Assembly (NCBI RefSeq): GCF_900129005.1
Contig: NZ_FQUN01000013.1
Coordinates: 1-64,000 of the forward strand
Direction of reading: 5' to 3'
Source of the DNA: Leeuwenhoekiella marinoflava DSM 3653
GTDB taxonomy: Bacteria; Bacteroidota; Bacteroidia; Flavobacteriales; Flavobacteriaceae
Length of the DNA: 64,000 nt
Part shown: positions 17,579 to 26,926 of the stretch, piece by piece
How the letters are laid out: every line of letters starts with the position of its first letter
How positions within the stretch are numbered: the first letter of the stretch is position 1
Notes under the pieces: model-generated
Databases searched by the model: none
Told to the model about the DNA's origin: nothing
The model's input: the letters and a program-made list of their open reading frames with translations, nothing else
Program-made: the position numbers and the translations under genes

Positions 17579-20431
17579 ATGAAAAAACTACTCTGTTTAT
17601 ATTTTTTGGCAGCAACTTTTATCGCTTGCCAGAATGAAAAAGACAAAGAAACAACACCAGCTACTGAAACTGATTTCAAAGTTGAATTTGAAGAATACAA
17701 ACTAGATAATGGCTTGAGTGTTATTCTACATCAAGATAAATCAGATCCCGTGGTCGCGGTTGCACTAACTGCTCATGTAGGTTCTGCTCGTGAAATTGAA
17801 GGTCGCACCGGTTTTGCTCACCTTTTTGAACACCTGTTATTCCTAGAGTCTGAAAATTTGGGTAAAGGTGGACTCGATAAAATGAGTGCTCGTGTGGGCG
17901 GTAGCGGCGCAAATGGTTCTACTAATCGAGATCGCACCAACTATTTTCAGACAGTGCCAAATGATGCTCTTGAAAAAATGATTTGGGCCGAAGCTGATAA
18001 GCTAGGATATTTTATAAATACCGTTACTGAACCGGTGTTAGCAAAAGAAAAACAGGTTGTAAAAAATGAAAAAAGACAAAGCTATGACAACCGTCCTTAT
18101 GGCCACGAACGCTTTGTTATTCATAAAAATTTATATCCGGAAAATCATCCGTACAACTGGCAGGTTATTGGTTCATTAGAAGATTTACAAAATGCTACTT
18201 TACAAGATGTAAAAGACTTTTACAACCGCTGGTATGTGCCAAATAATGTGACGTTAACCATCGCTGGTGATTTTGATACAGCCGAAACTAAAAAGTGGGT
18301 TGACAAGTATTTTGGAGAAATTCCTCGGGGAGAAGAAGTGGCTCCGTTAGAAAAAAATATTCCTACGTTAACCGAAACTAAAAATCTATTCTACGAAGAT
18401 AATTTTGCAAGATTACCACAGCTAACACTTACCTGGCCGGCTGCAGCAGATTACAGTAAAGACAGCTATGCACTTCATGTTCTAGCCACCTATCTTTCAG
18501 AAGGTAAAAAAGCTCCCTTAAATTCAGTTTTAATTGACGACTTGCAGTTAGCTACAAATCCCATAATGCGCTATAGCGGCTCAGAACTTGCCGGAGAAGT
18601 GAGTTTGAGCGTACGAGCAAATGCAGGTGTATCACTTGATTCTGTTAAAGCAGGTATCGAAAAAGCATTTGATGATTTTGAAGCAAATGGTATCGCTGAA
18701 GAAGATTTAGAACGTATCAAAGCAACACAAGAAACTCGTTTTTACAACGGGATGAGTAGTGTGTTAGGAAAAGGATTTCAGCTAGCACACTATCAAATTT
18801 TTGCCGGTGACCCCGGTTACATCAATGAAGATATTAAGCAAATTCAGGCAGTAACTGTAGAAGATGTAAAAGCTGCTTATAATCAATATATAAAAAGCAA
18901 AAATTATATTGCTACCAGTTTTGTTCCTAAAGGAGAAGCAAACCTTGCTCTGGCTAATGCTAAACCAGCAGAAGTTGTAGAAGAACAAATCGTAAACGGT
19001 GCTGAAGAAACTTTTGATCCGTCTTTAGCCGCAGCGTATGAGCGTACGCCTTCATCTTTCGACCGCACTATTGAACCTCCCTACGGAAATACACCAGAAC
19101 TTAAAGTCCCTGATGTATGGACAGAAGAATTAGAAAACGAACTGGAAATTCTTGGTATTGAGAATGAAGAAGTGCCACTGGTCAATTTTGCATTTACTAT
19201 GCAAGGTGGTCAACTTACCGAACCTGAAAATCAAAGTGGCGTTGCTAATCTTACTGCAAGTTTATTAACCAAAGGAACTCAACTTAAAACTACGGCTGAA
19301 TTAGAAGAAGCTCTAGATCTTTTGGGAGCTTCGGTTTATGTATTTGCCGATCAGGAAAACACGACGATAAGAGGAAATACGCTTGCGCGGAATTTCAGCA
19401 AAACAATGACACTTCTTACTGAAATTCTTTTGCAGCCTCGATGGGACAGTACAGAGTTTGAACTGCAGAAAAAAGAAGTGCTTACTTAGCTTGAACAACA
19501 AAAAGCAGATCCAGCCAGCATTGCTAATTTGACTTTTGCAAAAGCTATTTATGGTAAAGATCACGTTTTGGCTAAAAATTTATTAGGCAATACTCAATCT
19601 GTAGAAGCGATTGAACTTGAAGATTTAAAAAAATATTACGAAACGTATGCTCCCAATTTTACCAGTGTTGAAATTGTAGGAGCTATTTCTAAAACTGAAG
19701 TTGTAAAAGCTTTTGATGAAATCGAAAAAAGCTGGAAGACAAAAGAATTAAAAATACCTACTCCAGAAATACCGCAAGCCCCTCAAGAACCTATCGTTTA
19801 TTTTTTAGACATACCTGGCGCTAAACAATCTCAACTGCGTTTTGGCTATATAGCTTTAGCGGCTAATGATCCAGATTATCTACCGGCACAAATCATGAAT
19901 TATCGCCTGGGAGGCGGTAGTTTTGCTAGTCAGCTTACGCAAATACTTCGAGAAACTAAGGGCTATACCTATGGTGTACGTTCTCGATTTGAAGGTTCTG
20001 CGCTACCCGGTCCATTTATGATAAGTAGTGGAGTAAGAAGTAATGTAACTGCTGAAAGTACAGAACTTATACGCGAAATAATGAGCAGTTACGCAACAGA
20101 ATATAATGAAGATGATCTTGAACTTAGTAAGGGTTATTTTCTAAAAAGTGGAGCCCGTGGTTTTGAAACTCCCGGCGCTAAGCTGAATTATTTAGGTGAA
20201 ATCGCTACGCTGAATTTTGAACCAGATTATATCAAAAAACAGCAAGAAACGATGAAAACCATCTCGCTTGATCAAATTAAAAGCCTCGCTAAAAAATATA
20301 CTGACCCTAATAGACTCGTATATGTAATTGTAGGAGATGCAAAAACACAGCTCAAAAAAACTAAACAATTAGGACTTGAAGTACAACTGGTTAATCAAAA
20401 TTTAGAGCCACAAAAACCTTTAAAAAAATAA
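17579..20431 (+). pseudogene. M16 family zinc protease (pitrilysin/insulinase type) interrupted by an in-frame TAG
   Basis: One continuous frame of about 950 codons is broken once, by TAG at 19487-19489. Before the stop are a lipoprotein signal (MKKLLCLYFLAATFIAC) and the inverted zinc motif HLFEH at residues 81-85. After it the same frame goes on through LEQQKADPASIANLTFAKAI and the second M16 half to a TAA at 20431. Context KKEVLT(*)LEQQKAD makes a CAG-to-TAG or CAA-to-TAG change at a glutamine codon likely. As read, translation would give a 636-residue lipoprotein with the catalytic half but a truncated partner half. An ATG at 19529 lies inside the second domain and is unlikely to be a true start. 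A sequencing error cannot be excluded. Confidence 0.85.
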
Positions 20432-20454
20432 AAATAGCATACGTATCTATATTG

Positions 20455-20497
20455 AAAACTATTGTTGTAGTTTTATAACTATAACAATAGTTTTTTT
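20455..20497 (+). terminator. Strong intrinsic terminator after the M16 protease gene
   Basis: An 18-bp stem with one G-U pair (arms 20455-20472 and 20477-20494, beginning aaaactattgtt and ending aacaatagtttt) closes on a TTAT loop and runs into eight or more T residues. It ends the plus-strand run that begins at 14521. Confidence 0.85.
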
Positions 20498-20504
20498 TGT
20501 TTTT

Positions 20505-21515
20505 ATGCGTATCTATTTTAGTTTTATTTGTTTGTTTCTTTCTGTAACTGTTTTTGGGCAACAGAAACTTAGCGGTTATGTCTACAGTGCTAAAGACTCA
20601 ACAGCTCTTGAAGCTGTTAGTATTTATTTTGACGGAACAACAATAGGTTCGATTACTAATCAAAAAGGCCACTACTCCATTTCTGCTCAAGAAGGTATTA
20701 AGAGTCCGTTAGTGATTACGATGATGGGCTATTCACCGGTTTACATCAACAACTATTTAAATACTAACGGAAAGATGCCTCCGGTTTATTTAGAAGAAAT
20801 GACTGAGCAATTGGACCAGGTATTTCTAGAAACCGATCCTTGGACTCGAGAACGTAAATTAAAAGTTTTTATGCGTGAATTTCTAGGTCGCTCACAGGAA
20901 GCTTTAAAATGTAAGATACACAATCCTGAAGCACTCAAACTACATTACAGTCCGTCTCAATTAAAACTTACCGCTTGGGCTAACGAGCCCTTAATTATTG
21001 AAAACAAGCATCTGGGATATACGGTAAACTATACCTTGAATGACTTTTATGTGAATTATGAAAAAAGTCTGAGTTCAGGAATGCAGTTTGTAAATATGGT
21101 TTATTACGAAGGTTTTAGTTTTTATCAGGAATTGAAAAAGAAAAAGCGCAGGAAATACATTAAAAACCGGGAAGATTCCTATTCGGGATCTACACTTCAT
21201 TTTATGCGTTCATTAGCTCAAAAGAAGTTACACGAAAATGGTTTCAGAATATTCTATGATAAATTTGAAGCGCCCCCCTATTTGCATTTTGAATTTAGAA
21301 AAGTTTTAGAAAAAACCTATGTAAAACTGCTTGTTGAAAAATTGAGTATACTATACAATAATAATGAACAATCAGCTATTCAAACCAATCAACCTTTTAT
21401 TATTGATGCTTTTGGAAATCACACACCTCCCAGTGCTGTAATTATGGGTGGTGCAATGTCTACAAGAAGATTTGCCTTTATGCTTCCGTTAGATTATAAA
21501 CTTCAGCCTGAGTAG
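20505..21515 (+). CDS. Secreted protein with carboxypeptidase-D regulatory-like domain
   Basis: A 336-residue exported protein. A signal peptide (MRIYFSFICLFLSVTVFGQQ) is followed by a carboxypeptidase-D regulatory-like beta-sandwich at about 20-95 (KLSGYVYSAKDSTALEAVSI, GSITNQKGHYSISA). The rest is a family-specific region with no catalytic motif I can identify; it contains a basic patch KKKKRRKYIKNRE near 205. Such proteins are common in Bacteroidota and are often at the cell envelope. The gene begins right after the terminator of the upstream operon. Its 3' end overlaps the convergent gene by 38 bases. Confidence 0.75.
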   Translation: MRIYFSFICLFLSVTVFGQQKLSGYVYSAKDSTALEAVSIYFDGTTIGSITNQKGHYSISAQEGIKSPLVITMMGYSPVYINNYLNTNGKMPPVYLEEMTEQLDQVFLETDPWTRERKLKVFMREFLGRSQEALKCKIHNPEALKLHYSPSQLKLTAWANEPLIIENKHLGYTVNYTLNDFYVNYEKSLSSGMQFVNMVYYEGFSFYQELKKKKRRKYIKNREDSYSGSTLHFMRSLAQKKLHENGFRIFYDKFEAPPYLHFEFRKVLEKTYVKLLVEKLSILYNNNEQSAIQTNQPFIIDAFGNHTPPSAVIMGGAMSTRRFAFMLPLDYKLQPE

Positions 21516-21918
21516 TTTCTTGCTGAACAAAATCACTCTTAAAAAACTCTAAATCTTCAGGTTTAAAATAATTAAGATCTAGCATTTCGCCATTCCCCAT
21601 ACCTGCATTTATCGTTAAACTTTTATCAGTCAATTTGATTGATTTGATCGCATTGCGTGTAAAAACGATTTGTTTTTGCTCAGGGGCTTTTAATGTCAGT
21701 TTATGATTGTCCCACTTAATCACTGAAAATAAACTATTAGTATAAATTTGATATCCTACAAATGTGAGCATTATAATACCAATTACTACATAGCCCCAAC
21801 CGACAGTATTATCAGTTTCGAAGTATTTTTGAATTAAACCAAAAACCAAATATACACTACCAGAAATCAGCATAGAATTGCGTTGCTTTTTGTGTAATTT
21901 AGAAGTTATTGCTTTCAT
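21478..21918 (-). CDS. Small membrane protein of unknown function
   Basis: A 146-residue protein with two hydrophobic segments (about 16-32 and 40-58) and a soluble C-terminal half (IKWDNHKLTLKAPEQKQIVF, IKSIKLTDKSLTIN) that looks like a small beta domain. The layout is like bacterial PH-domain membrane proteins, but I would not assign the family. It is read in the same direction as rimO, 31 bases after it, and may be cotranscribed. The tail-to-tail overlap with the plus-strand gene is unusual but short. Confidence 0.65.
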   Translation of the reverse strand: MKAITSKLHKKQRNSMLISGSVYLVFGLIQKYFETDNTVGWGYVVIGIIMLTFVGYQIYTNSLFSVIKWDNHKLTLKAPEQKQIVFTRNAIKSIKLTDKSLTINAGMGNGEMLDLNYFKPEDLEFFKSDFVQQETTQAEVYNLTEA

Positions 21919-21949
21919 CTTTTAGAATATATCTTCCTAAAGATAACTA

Positions 21950-23257
21950 TTATCTAGTTACAGGCTCTGCATAAAGATCAAAATCTTCAGCTTCGGTGAT
22001 TTTTACCCAAGTGTACTCACCGGTTTTTAAATAGTGTTGCGTCGCATCAATAAGAACCTCATTATCAACATCCGGCGAATCAAATTCGGTACGACCTACA
22101 AAATAATTTCCTTCTTTACGGTCAATTACAATACGAAACTCCTTGCCTATTTTCTGCTGATTCAACTCCCAACTGATTTGCGATTGCAAGGCCATAATCT
22201 CGTTAGCACGTTCCATTTTTACACCTTCAGGAACATCATCTTCCAGATTATAAGCGTGTGTATTTTCTTCGTGAGAATAGGTGAAACAACCTAAACGTTC
22301 AAAACGCATTTCTTTAACCCAATCGCGCAACAACTCAAAATCCTCCTGAGTTTCGCCGGGATATCCTACGATCAACGTAGTTCTAATGGTCATTTGCGGT
22401 ACTTTCTCTCTAAAGGTATGCAGTAACGCATTCGTCTTCTCATAAGTCGTCCCACGACGCATTGACTTCAATAACTTAGTAGAGATATGCTGTAACGGAA
22501 TGTCGATATAATTACATACTTTAGGCTCTTCATTCATCACATCAAGCACATCCATAGGGAAACCGGTAGGAAATGCATAATGCAAGCGAATCCACTCGAT
22601 ACCTTCAACTTGCACTAACTCGCGTAGAAGTTTTGCCAGCGCGCGTTCTTTATACAAATCAAGACCGTAATAGGTCAAATCCTGAGCAATAAGAATCAGT
22701 TCTTTGATTCCGTTTGCAGCTAATTTTTCGGCTTCAATAACCAAGTTTTCTATCGGTGTACTTTTATGACCACCGCGCATCAGCGGGATCGCACAAAACG
22801 AACACGGGCGATCACAACCTTCAGCAATCTTTAAATAGGCATAATTCTTTGGAGTTGTTGTCAAACGTTCTCCTATCAATTCATGCTTATAATCAGCTCC
22901 TAAAGCCTTTAATAATCCGGGTAATTCTGTAGTTCCAAAATATTGATCTACATCTGGAATCTCCTTTTGCAAATCGGGCTTATAGCGTTCAGAAAGACAA
23001 CCGGTTACAAAAACCTTATCTACGATACCGCTTTCCTTTTTTTGAACGTACTCTAAAATCGTATTAACCGATTCTTCTTTAGCATTAGCAATAAAACCAC
23101 AAGTGTTGATCACCACGACATTGCCTTCTTCTTCATGAACAACTTCTTTGTTATTTGCCCGTAATTGTCCCATTAAAACTTCGCTATCATAAACGTTTTT
23201 TGAGCAACCTAAAGTCACTACGTTTATTTTATTCTTCTTAAGGGTTTTAGTACGCAT
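21950..23257 (-). CDS. rimO: Ribosomal protein S12 methylthiotransferase RimO
   Basis: A radical SAM methylthiotransferase that modifies a conserved aspartate of ribosomal protein S12. Visible are the N-terminal UPF0004 domain (VVTLGCSKNVYDSEVLMGQL, VVINTCGFI), the radical SAM cluster motif CDRPCSFCAIP, and a C-terminal TRAM-like part. I chose the ATG at 23257 (MRTKTLKKNK). The longer frame from 23281 would begin inside the -7 box at 23286-23279, so it cannot be on the transcript. With the chosen start the protein has 435 residues. Confidence 0.93.
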   Translation of the reverse strand: MRTKTLKKNKINVVTLGCSKNVYDSEVLMGQLRANNKEVVHEEEGNVVVINTCGFIANAKEESVNTILEYVQKKESGIVDKVFVTGCLSERYKPDLQKEIPDVDQYFGTTELPGLLKALGADYKHELIGERLTTTPKNYAYLKIAEGCDRPCSFCAIPLMRGGHKSTPIENLVIEAEKLAANGIKELILIAQDLTYYGLDLYKERALAKLLRELVQVEGIEWIRLHYAFPTGFPMDVLDVMNEEPKVCNYIDIPLQHISTKLLKSMRRGTTYEKTNALLHTFREKVPQMTIRTTLIVGYPGETQEDFELLRDWVKEMRFERLGCFTYSHEENTHAYNLEDDVPEGVKMERANEIMALQSQISWELNQQKIGKEFRIVIDRKEGNYFVGRTEFDSPDVDNEVLIDATQHYLKTGEYTWVKITEAEDFDLYAEPVTR

Positions 23258-23278
23258 AATGCTCTTTATTTTGGGGCG

Positions 23279-23286
23279 CAAAGATA
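23279..23286 (-). promoter_or_regulatory. rimO: -7 element for rimO
   Basis: On the minus strand TATCTTTG matches TAnnTTTG exactly. Its last G is 22 bases before the chosen ATG at 23257, which leaves a short leader. No clear TTG is seen at -33. The element decides the rimO start. Confidence 0.65.
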
Positions 23287-23340
23287 CGGTGTTTTGAGGA
23301 TTTTATACCTTAAAATAGATGATTCTTAAACTGTCTAATT

Positions 23341-23406
23341 ATGAGATCGTTACTTTTCAGCTCACTTATAGTGCTACTACTGAATTGCTCTTATACGGGT
23401 AACTAA
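23341..23406 (+). CDS. Possible 21-residue lipoprotein-like peptide
   Basis: ATG at 23341 opens a 21-codon frame, shaped like a lipoprotein signal peptide: MRSLLFSS, then LIVLLLNCSYTGN and a stop. LLNC is a good lipobox, which would leave a five-residue lipidated peptide (CSYTGN including Cys). It may be a micro-lipoprotein, the stump of a decayed lipoprotein gene, or chance. No promoter or terminator is evident. Confidence 0.25.
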   Translation: MRSLLFSSLIVLLLNCSYTGN

Positions 23407-23438
23407 ATTCTTGGCTTAGGTACTCATATTATAAAATT

Positions 23439-25078
23439 TTACTCATCAAAATCAACCGGTGTTTTACGCATCTTAGAAATTTGTTCGTACGCAAAAGCTA
23501 ATTCTAATAATTTTGCCTCAGATAATGTAGGCGCGATAAACGTTAACCCCATCGGCTGATTGGTTTCTTTATATCCCATTGGCACCGTAATCGCCGGGTA
23601 TTTTGCTACCGCCGCATAACCTACCATATAGTTATTGATTGAAAGCACTGCATCCAGATTATTAGTTTTGATGGATTCGTCAAAGAACTGTCTTCCGTTG
23701 CGCTCTAAGGTATCTTTAATTGCTGTGAATTCTTCTGTAGATGCAGAATCTGCTAAAACACCATAAAGTAATTTCTGCCCATATGGCATTCTGACTAGCG
23801 AATCTTGCTTATTGTAGGTAGTAATTTCATTTAAATCTTTTACTGAAAGTTTATCAGAACCGTATTTTGAGATATAAGCAGGTAAATCAGTTTTCATATC
23901 CAGATTTAAAACCCGTACAAATTGCGGCAAATCAATTTCAGGTCGTTTCAACTCAACTAAAGTTGCTCCAGCTTTTTTAAAGGCTTGCACTGCCAGCACG
24001 TACAACGTATCATCATAGCCTTTGTAATATCCTAAGCGCTTTTCTTTTAAGAATGCTTCAGGCTTCAAATTCTTTAGCGCGTTATATAGTTGGTTTCCGG
24101 GGCATTTAAGCTTACAGTTTTTTCATCCTCAGAATCCAAACCTGTCATTGCTTGAAGCATAATCGCATTGTCAATCACCGAGCGTGTCATCGGTCCGGGA
24201 GTGTCTAGCGTACTTGAAATAGGCACAATTCCGCCACGGGAAAGTAAACCTACAGTAGGCTTTAAACCTACAACTGAATTTGAACTCGATGGTGACAATA
24301 TAGAACCGCTAGTTTCAGAGCCTACAGCCGCAACAGCAAAATTAGCCGCCATAGAAACACCACTTCCTGAACTAGAGCCGCCGGTATCGTGAATTTTTCT
24401 TCCGTACGGATTTAAGGTTTGTCCGCCTACTGCAGAGTATCCACTCGGGCAGTCACCACAAAAGAAATAAGCCCATTCACTCAAGTTTGCTTTGCCAAGT
24501 ATTAAAGCGCCATTTTCTTTTAATTTCTGAGTGATGTAAGCATCACCAGTATTATTATTTTCAAAGACAACCGCCCCGGCAGTAGTTGGCATTCCGGCTG
24601 CATTGATGTTATCTTTCAATAAAACCGGCATTCCGTAGATTGAGTATAAATCAAGTTCTTTCGGTCGATTTGCATCCAGTTCACCTGACTCGTCTAAAAC
24701 TTTTGGGTTTAACGCAATAATTGAATTTAAAGACAATTCATTATTGCGATCGTATTTTTTAATTCGGCTTAAATAAAATAAGGTAAGTTCTTCATAGGTA
24801 AGCTTACCATCTGCTACAGCTTGCTGAATTTCGGGAATCGTTTTTTCAAAAATCAGAGGTTTTAGCTTATCGTATTTAGTTTTGAGAAACATTTTTACCT
24901 CAAAATTGAATGATTTCCACAAATCCAACGTATCCAAAACTTTAGAATCTAGAACCGCATATTCACGCTCCTGAATACTGTCCGTTTTTATTTCTGTACT
25001 TTTCTGAGTATTGGTATTTAATTCCTCTTTACACGAGAAAAATATGAGCAAGATACAAACGAGTAAAAATTGTTTCAT
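23439..25078 (-). pseudogene. Lipoprotein amidase (amidase signature family) split by a one-base frameshift
   Basis: Two minus-strand frames together make one amidase of about 545 residues. The first (25078-24074) has a lipoprotein signal (LLVCILLIFFSC), the catalytic lysine region MPVLLKDNINAAG, and the signature GGSSSGSGVSMAANFAVAAV with GSETSGSI, which supplies the Ser-cisSer-Lys triad. It ends NYITR and a stop. The second, from about 24078 down to 23439, continues ALKNLKPEAFLKEKRLG in another frame to the family's C-terminus. Removal of one base in the ACGCGC stretch (about 24075-24080) explains the break: with one more base it reads NYIT-ALKN. The only start for the second half would be TTG, so separate translation is unlikely. 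This is recent damage or a sequencing error. Confidence 0.82.
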
Positions 25079-25107
25079 AGGGTTTTAATTTTACTCCTAA
25101 AATACAA

Positions 25108-25136
25108 AAAGGCACCTCATAAACATGGATGCCTTT
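25108..25136 (-). terminator. Intrinsic terminator after ftsY
   Basis: Arms aaaggca (25108-25114) and tgccttt (25130-25136) form a stem, extended inward by a CC/GG pair after a bulge. On the minus strand a run of T follows. It lies 25 bases after the ftsY stop. Confidence 0.6.
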
Positions 25137-25160
25137 ATATTTAAAACGATTTGGTGAATT

Positions 25161-26114
25161 TTAGACCCTAAAAAAGGAATCTACAAACTCGATTTTATTG
25201 AATACTTGTAAATCTTCAATCCCTTCACCTACGCCTATATATTTTACCGGAATTTGAAATTGATCACTAATACCAATTACAACACCTCCTTTTGCTGTTC
25301 CGTCTAGTTTTGTAACCGCTAATGAAGTTACTTCTGTAGCTGCTGTAAACTGTTTAGCCTGCTCAAAAGCATTCTGACCTGTAGAACCATCTAAAACCAA
25401 TAAAACTTCGTCTGGAGCGTCGTCAATAACTTTCTGCATTACGCGTTTTACTTTAGTCAATTCATTCATCAAATTTACTTTATTATGTAAGCGTCCTGCC
25501 GTATCTATAATAACAACATCAGCATCCATCTTAACAGCACTTTGTACCGTATCAAAGGCTACCGAAGCAGGATCGCTTCCCATTTGTTGTTTTACAATAG
25601 GAACATCTACACGATCTGCCCAGATTTGTAATTGATCAATAGCAGCTGCTCTAAACGTATCACCTGCTCCCAAAACAACGTTGAGACCTTGCTTTTTAAA
25701 CTGATAAGCCAATTTACCAATGGTAGTCGTTTTACCTACACCATTAACACCAACCACCATAATCACATAAGGCTTCTTAGCAGGAACTGAAAAGTCTGTA
25801 GCGTCACCAAAGTTGGTCTCGCTCATCAAACCAGCGATTTCTTCTCTCAAAATCGTATTGAGTTCTTCTGTACCTAAATACTTATCCCTCGCTACACGTT
25901 CTTCAATTCTATCTATGATTTTAATAGTTGTGGCTACACCTACATCACTGGAAACCAAAATCTCTTCAAGATTATCTAAAACCTCGTCATCAACTTTGCT
26001 TTTACCAGCAACAGCTTTCCCTAATTTGTTTAAAAAATTAGTATTTGTTTTCTCCAGACCTTTGTCTAAAGTTTCTTTTTTTTCTTTTGAAAATATTTTT
26101 TTGAAAAAACTCAT
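25161..26114 (-). CDS. ftsY: Signal recognition particle receptor FtsY
   Basis: A 317-residue SRP-type GTPase that docks ribosome-nascent chains at the membrane. The N domain occupies about residues 1-105 and lacks the long acidic A region of enterobacterial FtsY. The G domain shows the P-loop GVNGVGKTTTIGKL from residue 122, GAGDTFRAAAIDQL, DTAGR and TKLDGTAKGG, and ends with IKYIGVGEGIEDLQVF. It follows the L28-L33-DUF4295 unit but has its own -7 box and a terminator in front of it. Confidence 0.96.
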   Translation of the reverse strand: MSFFKKIFSKEKKETLDKGLEKTNTNFLNKLGKAVAGKSKVDDEVLDNLEEILVSSDVGVATTIKIIDRIEERVARDKYLGTEELNTILREEIAGLMSETNFGDATDFSVPAKKPYVIMVVGVNGVGKTTTIGKLAYQFKKQGLNVVLGAGDTFRAAAIDQLQIWADRVDVPIVKQQMGSDPASVAFDTVQSAVKMDADVVIIDTAGRLHNKVNLMNELTKVKRVMQKVIDDAPDEVLLVLDGSTGQNAFEQAKQFTAATEVTSLAVTKLDGTAKGGVVIGISDQFQIPVKYIGVGEGIEDLQVFNKIEFVDSFFRV

Positions 26115-26142
26115 CGTATTCAGGATGCATTGGTTAGCAACA

Positions 26143-26150
26143 CAAAGGTA
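26143..26150 (-). promoter_or_regulatory. ftsY: -7 element for ftsY
   Basis: On the minus strand TACCTTTG fits TAnnTTTG exactly and its G lies 29 bases from the ftsY ATG. The -33 region lacks a clear TTG. Confidence 0.5.
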
Positions 26151-26197
26151 TTCTCTTTAGTGCTATTTAAAAACCGTTGAAATTAAAAAATACAAAA

Positions 26198-26223
26198 AGC
26201 CGTTACACCAAAGTGTAACGGCT
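26198..26223 (-). terminator. Intrinsic terminator after the rpmB-rpmG-DUF4295 unit
   Basis: A perfect 11-bp stem (agccgttacac at 26198-26208, gtgtaacggct at 26213-26223) closes on a four-base loop. On the minus strand it runs into TTTTT. It lies 22 bases after the DUF4295 stop and separates this unit from ftsY. Confidence 0.85.
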
Positions 26224-26245
26224 ACGTATAAACATTTAGAATGTC

Positions 26246-26398
26246 TTATTTTTTATCTAAAAACTCTCCAACCATTTCTGGTGTCATAACAGCTTCCACA
26301 AAAGTGTAAGCTCCTGTTTTAGGAGATTTTACCATTTTAATGGCTTTGGTCAAACGTTTTGAACCGGTCTGTAATGTTGCTACTGATTTCTTTGCCAT
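26246..26398 (-). CDS. DUF4295 small protein
   Basis: A 50-residue basic protein beginning MAKKSVATLQTGSKRLTKAI and ending MTPEMVGEFLDKK. Such proteins (DUF4295) are restricted to Bacteroidota and sit directly after rpmG, as here (3 bases away). The small size, basic N-terminus and fixed position next to two ribosomal protein genes suggest a role at the ribosome, but that is inference from context. Confidence 0.85.
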   Translation of the reverse strand: MAKKSVATLQTGSKRLTKAIKMVKSPKTGAYTFVEAVMTPEMVGEFLDKK

Positions 26399-26401
26399 GT
26401 C

Positions 26402-26584
26402 TTATTTTATTTCTTTGTGAACAGTCATTTTATTCAAGATTGGGTTGAATTTCTTCAACTCCATTCTATCTGGGGTGTTCTTTTTGTTCTTAGTGGTAAT
26501 ATAACGAGAAGTTCCTGGTTTCCCAGAAGCTTTATGCTCTGTGCACTCTAAAATTACCTGTACTCTATTGCCTTTCTTTGCCAT
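26402..26584 (-). CDS. rpmG: 50S ribosomal protein L33
   Basis: A 60-residue L33 ([20 protein letters not shown], then [20 protein letters not shown]). The four zinc-binding cysteines of the C+ type are missing; only Cys14 remains, so this is a zinc-independent form. It lies between rpmB and the DUF4295 gene in one transcript. Confidence 0.96.
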   Translation of the reverse strand: MAKKGNRVQVILECTEHKASGKPGTSRYITTKNKKNTPDRMELKKFNPILNKMTVHKEIK

Positions 26585-26607
26585 AATTCCTAATCGTTAT
26601 ACCGTTA

Positions 26608-26847
26608 TTACTTAGTAAGAAAGCCTTTTGCACGTGCTTCTTTAAGCACAGCAGTAATTCCTTTCTTATTTATATTTTTAAGAGCGGCTGTAGAAATTTT
26701 TAATGTAATCCACTTATCTTCTTCCGGAATATAAAAACGTTTTTTGATTAAATTGGCATCAAATTTACGCTTGGTTTTATTCATCGCGTGAGAAACATTG
26801 TTTCCTACCATTGCTTTTTTGCCCGTAAGCTCACAAACTCTTGACAT
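26608..26847 (-). CDS. rpmB: 50S ribosomal protein L28
   Basis: A 79-residue L28 (MSRVCELTGKKAMVGNNVSH, then NKTKRKFDANL). First gene of the rpmB-rpmG-DUF4295 unit, with a well-formed promoter just upstream. Confidence 0.96.
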   Translation of the reverse strand: MSRVCELTGKKAMVGNNVSHAMNKTKRKFDANLIKKRFYIPEEDKWITLKISTAALKNINKKGITAVLKEARAKGFLTK

Positions 26848-26886
26848 GATTCTAAACTTTATAATGTGTTACTGAAAAACAGGGTG

Positions 26887-26917
26887 CAAATTTACACAAC
26901 TAAAACAAGTTGACCAA
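26887..26917 (-). promoter_or_regulatory. rpmB: Bacteroidota-type promoter of the rpmB unit
   Basis: On the minus strand, TTG (26917-26915) is followed after 20 bases by TAAATTTG (26894-26887), matching the TTG / TAnnTTTG arrangement of Bacteroidota primary promoters. The -7 box is 39 bases from the rpmB ATG. This is the clearest two-part promoter in the window. Confidence 0.7.
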
Positions 26918-26926
26918 CTTAAAATA

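Noticed and set aside
19487-19489. TAG as a programmed readthrough or pyrrolysine codon
   Set aside because: No sign of a pyrrolysine system is visible, and the context looks like a mutated Gln codon.
19529-20431. Separate 300-residue M16 gene starting at 19529
   Set aside because: It is in the same frame as the upstream half, begins inside the second M16 domain and is joined to it by coding sequence across one TAG.
23258-23281. N-terminal extension of RimO
   Set aside because: It would begin within the -7 box.
23439-24068. Separate C-terminal amidase gene
   Set aside because: Its only start is TTG within amidase sequence, and coding continues upstream in the same frame to the break; it is the second half of a split gene.
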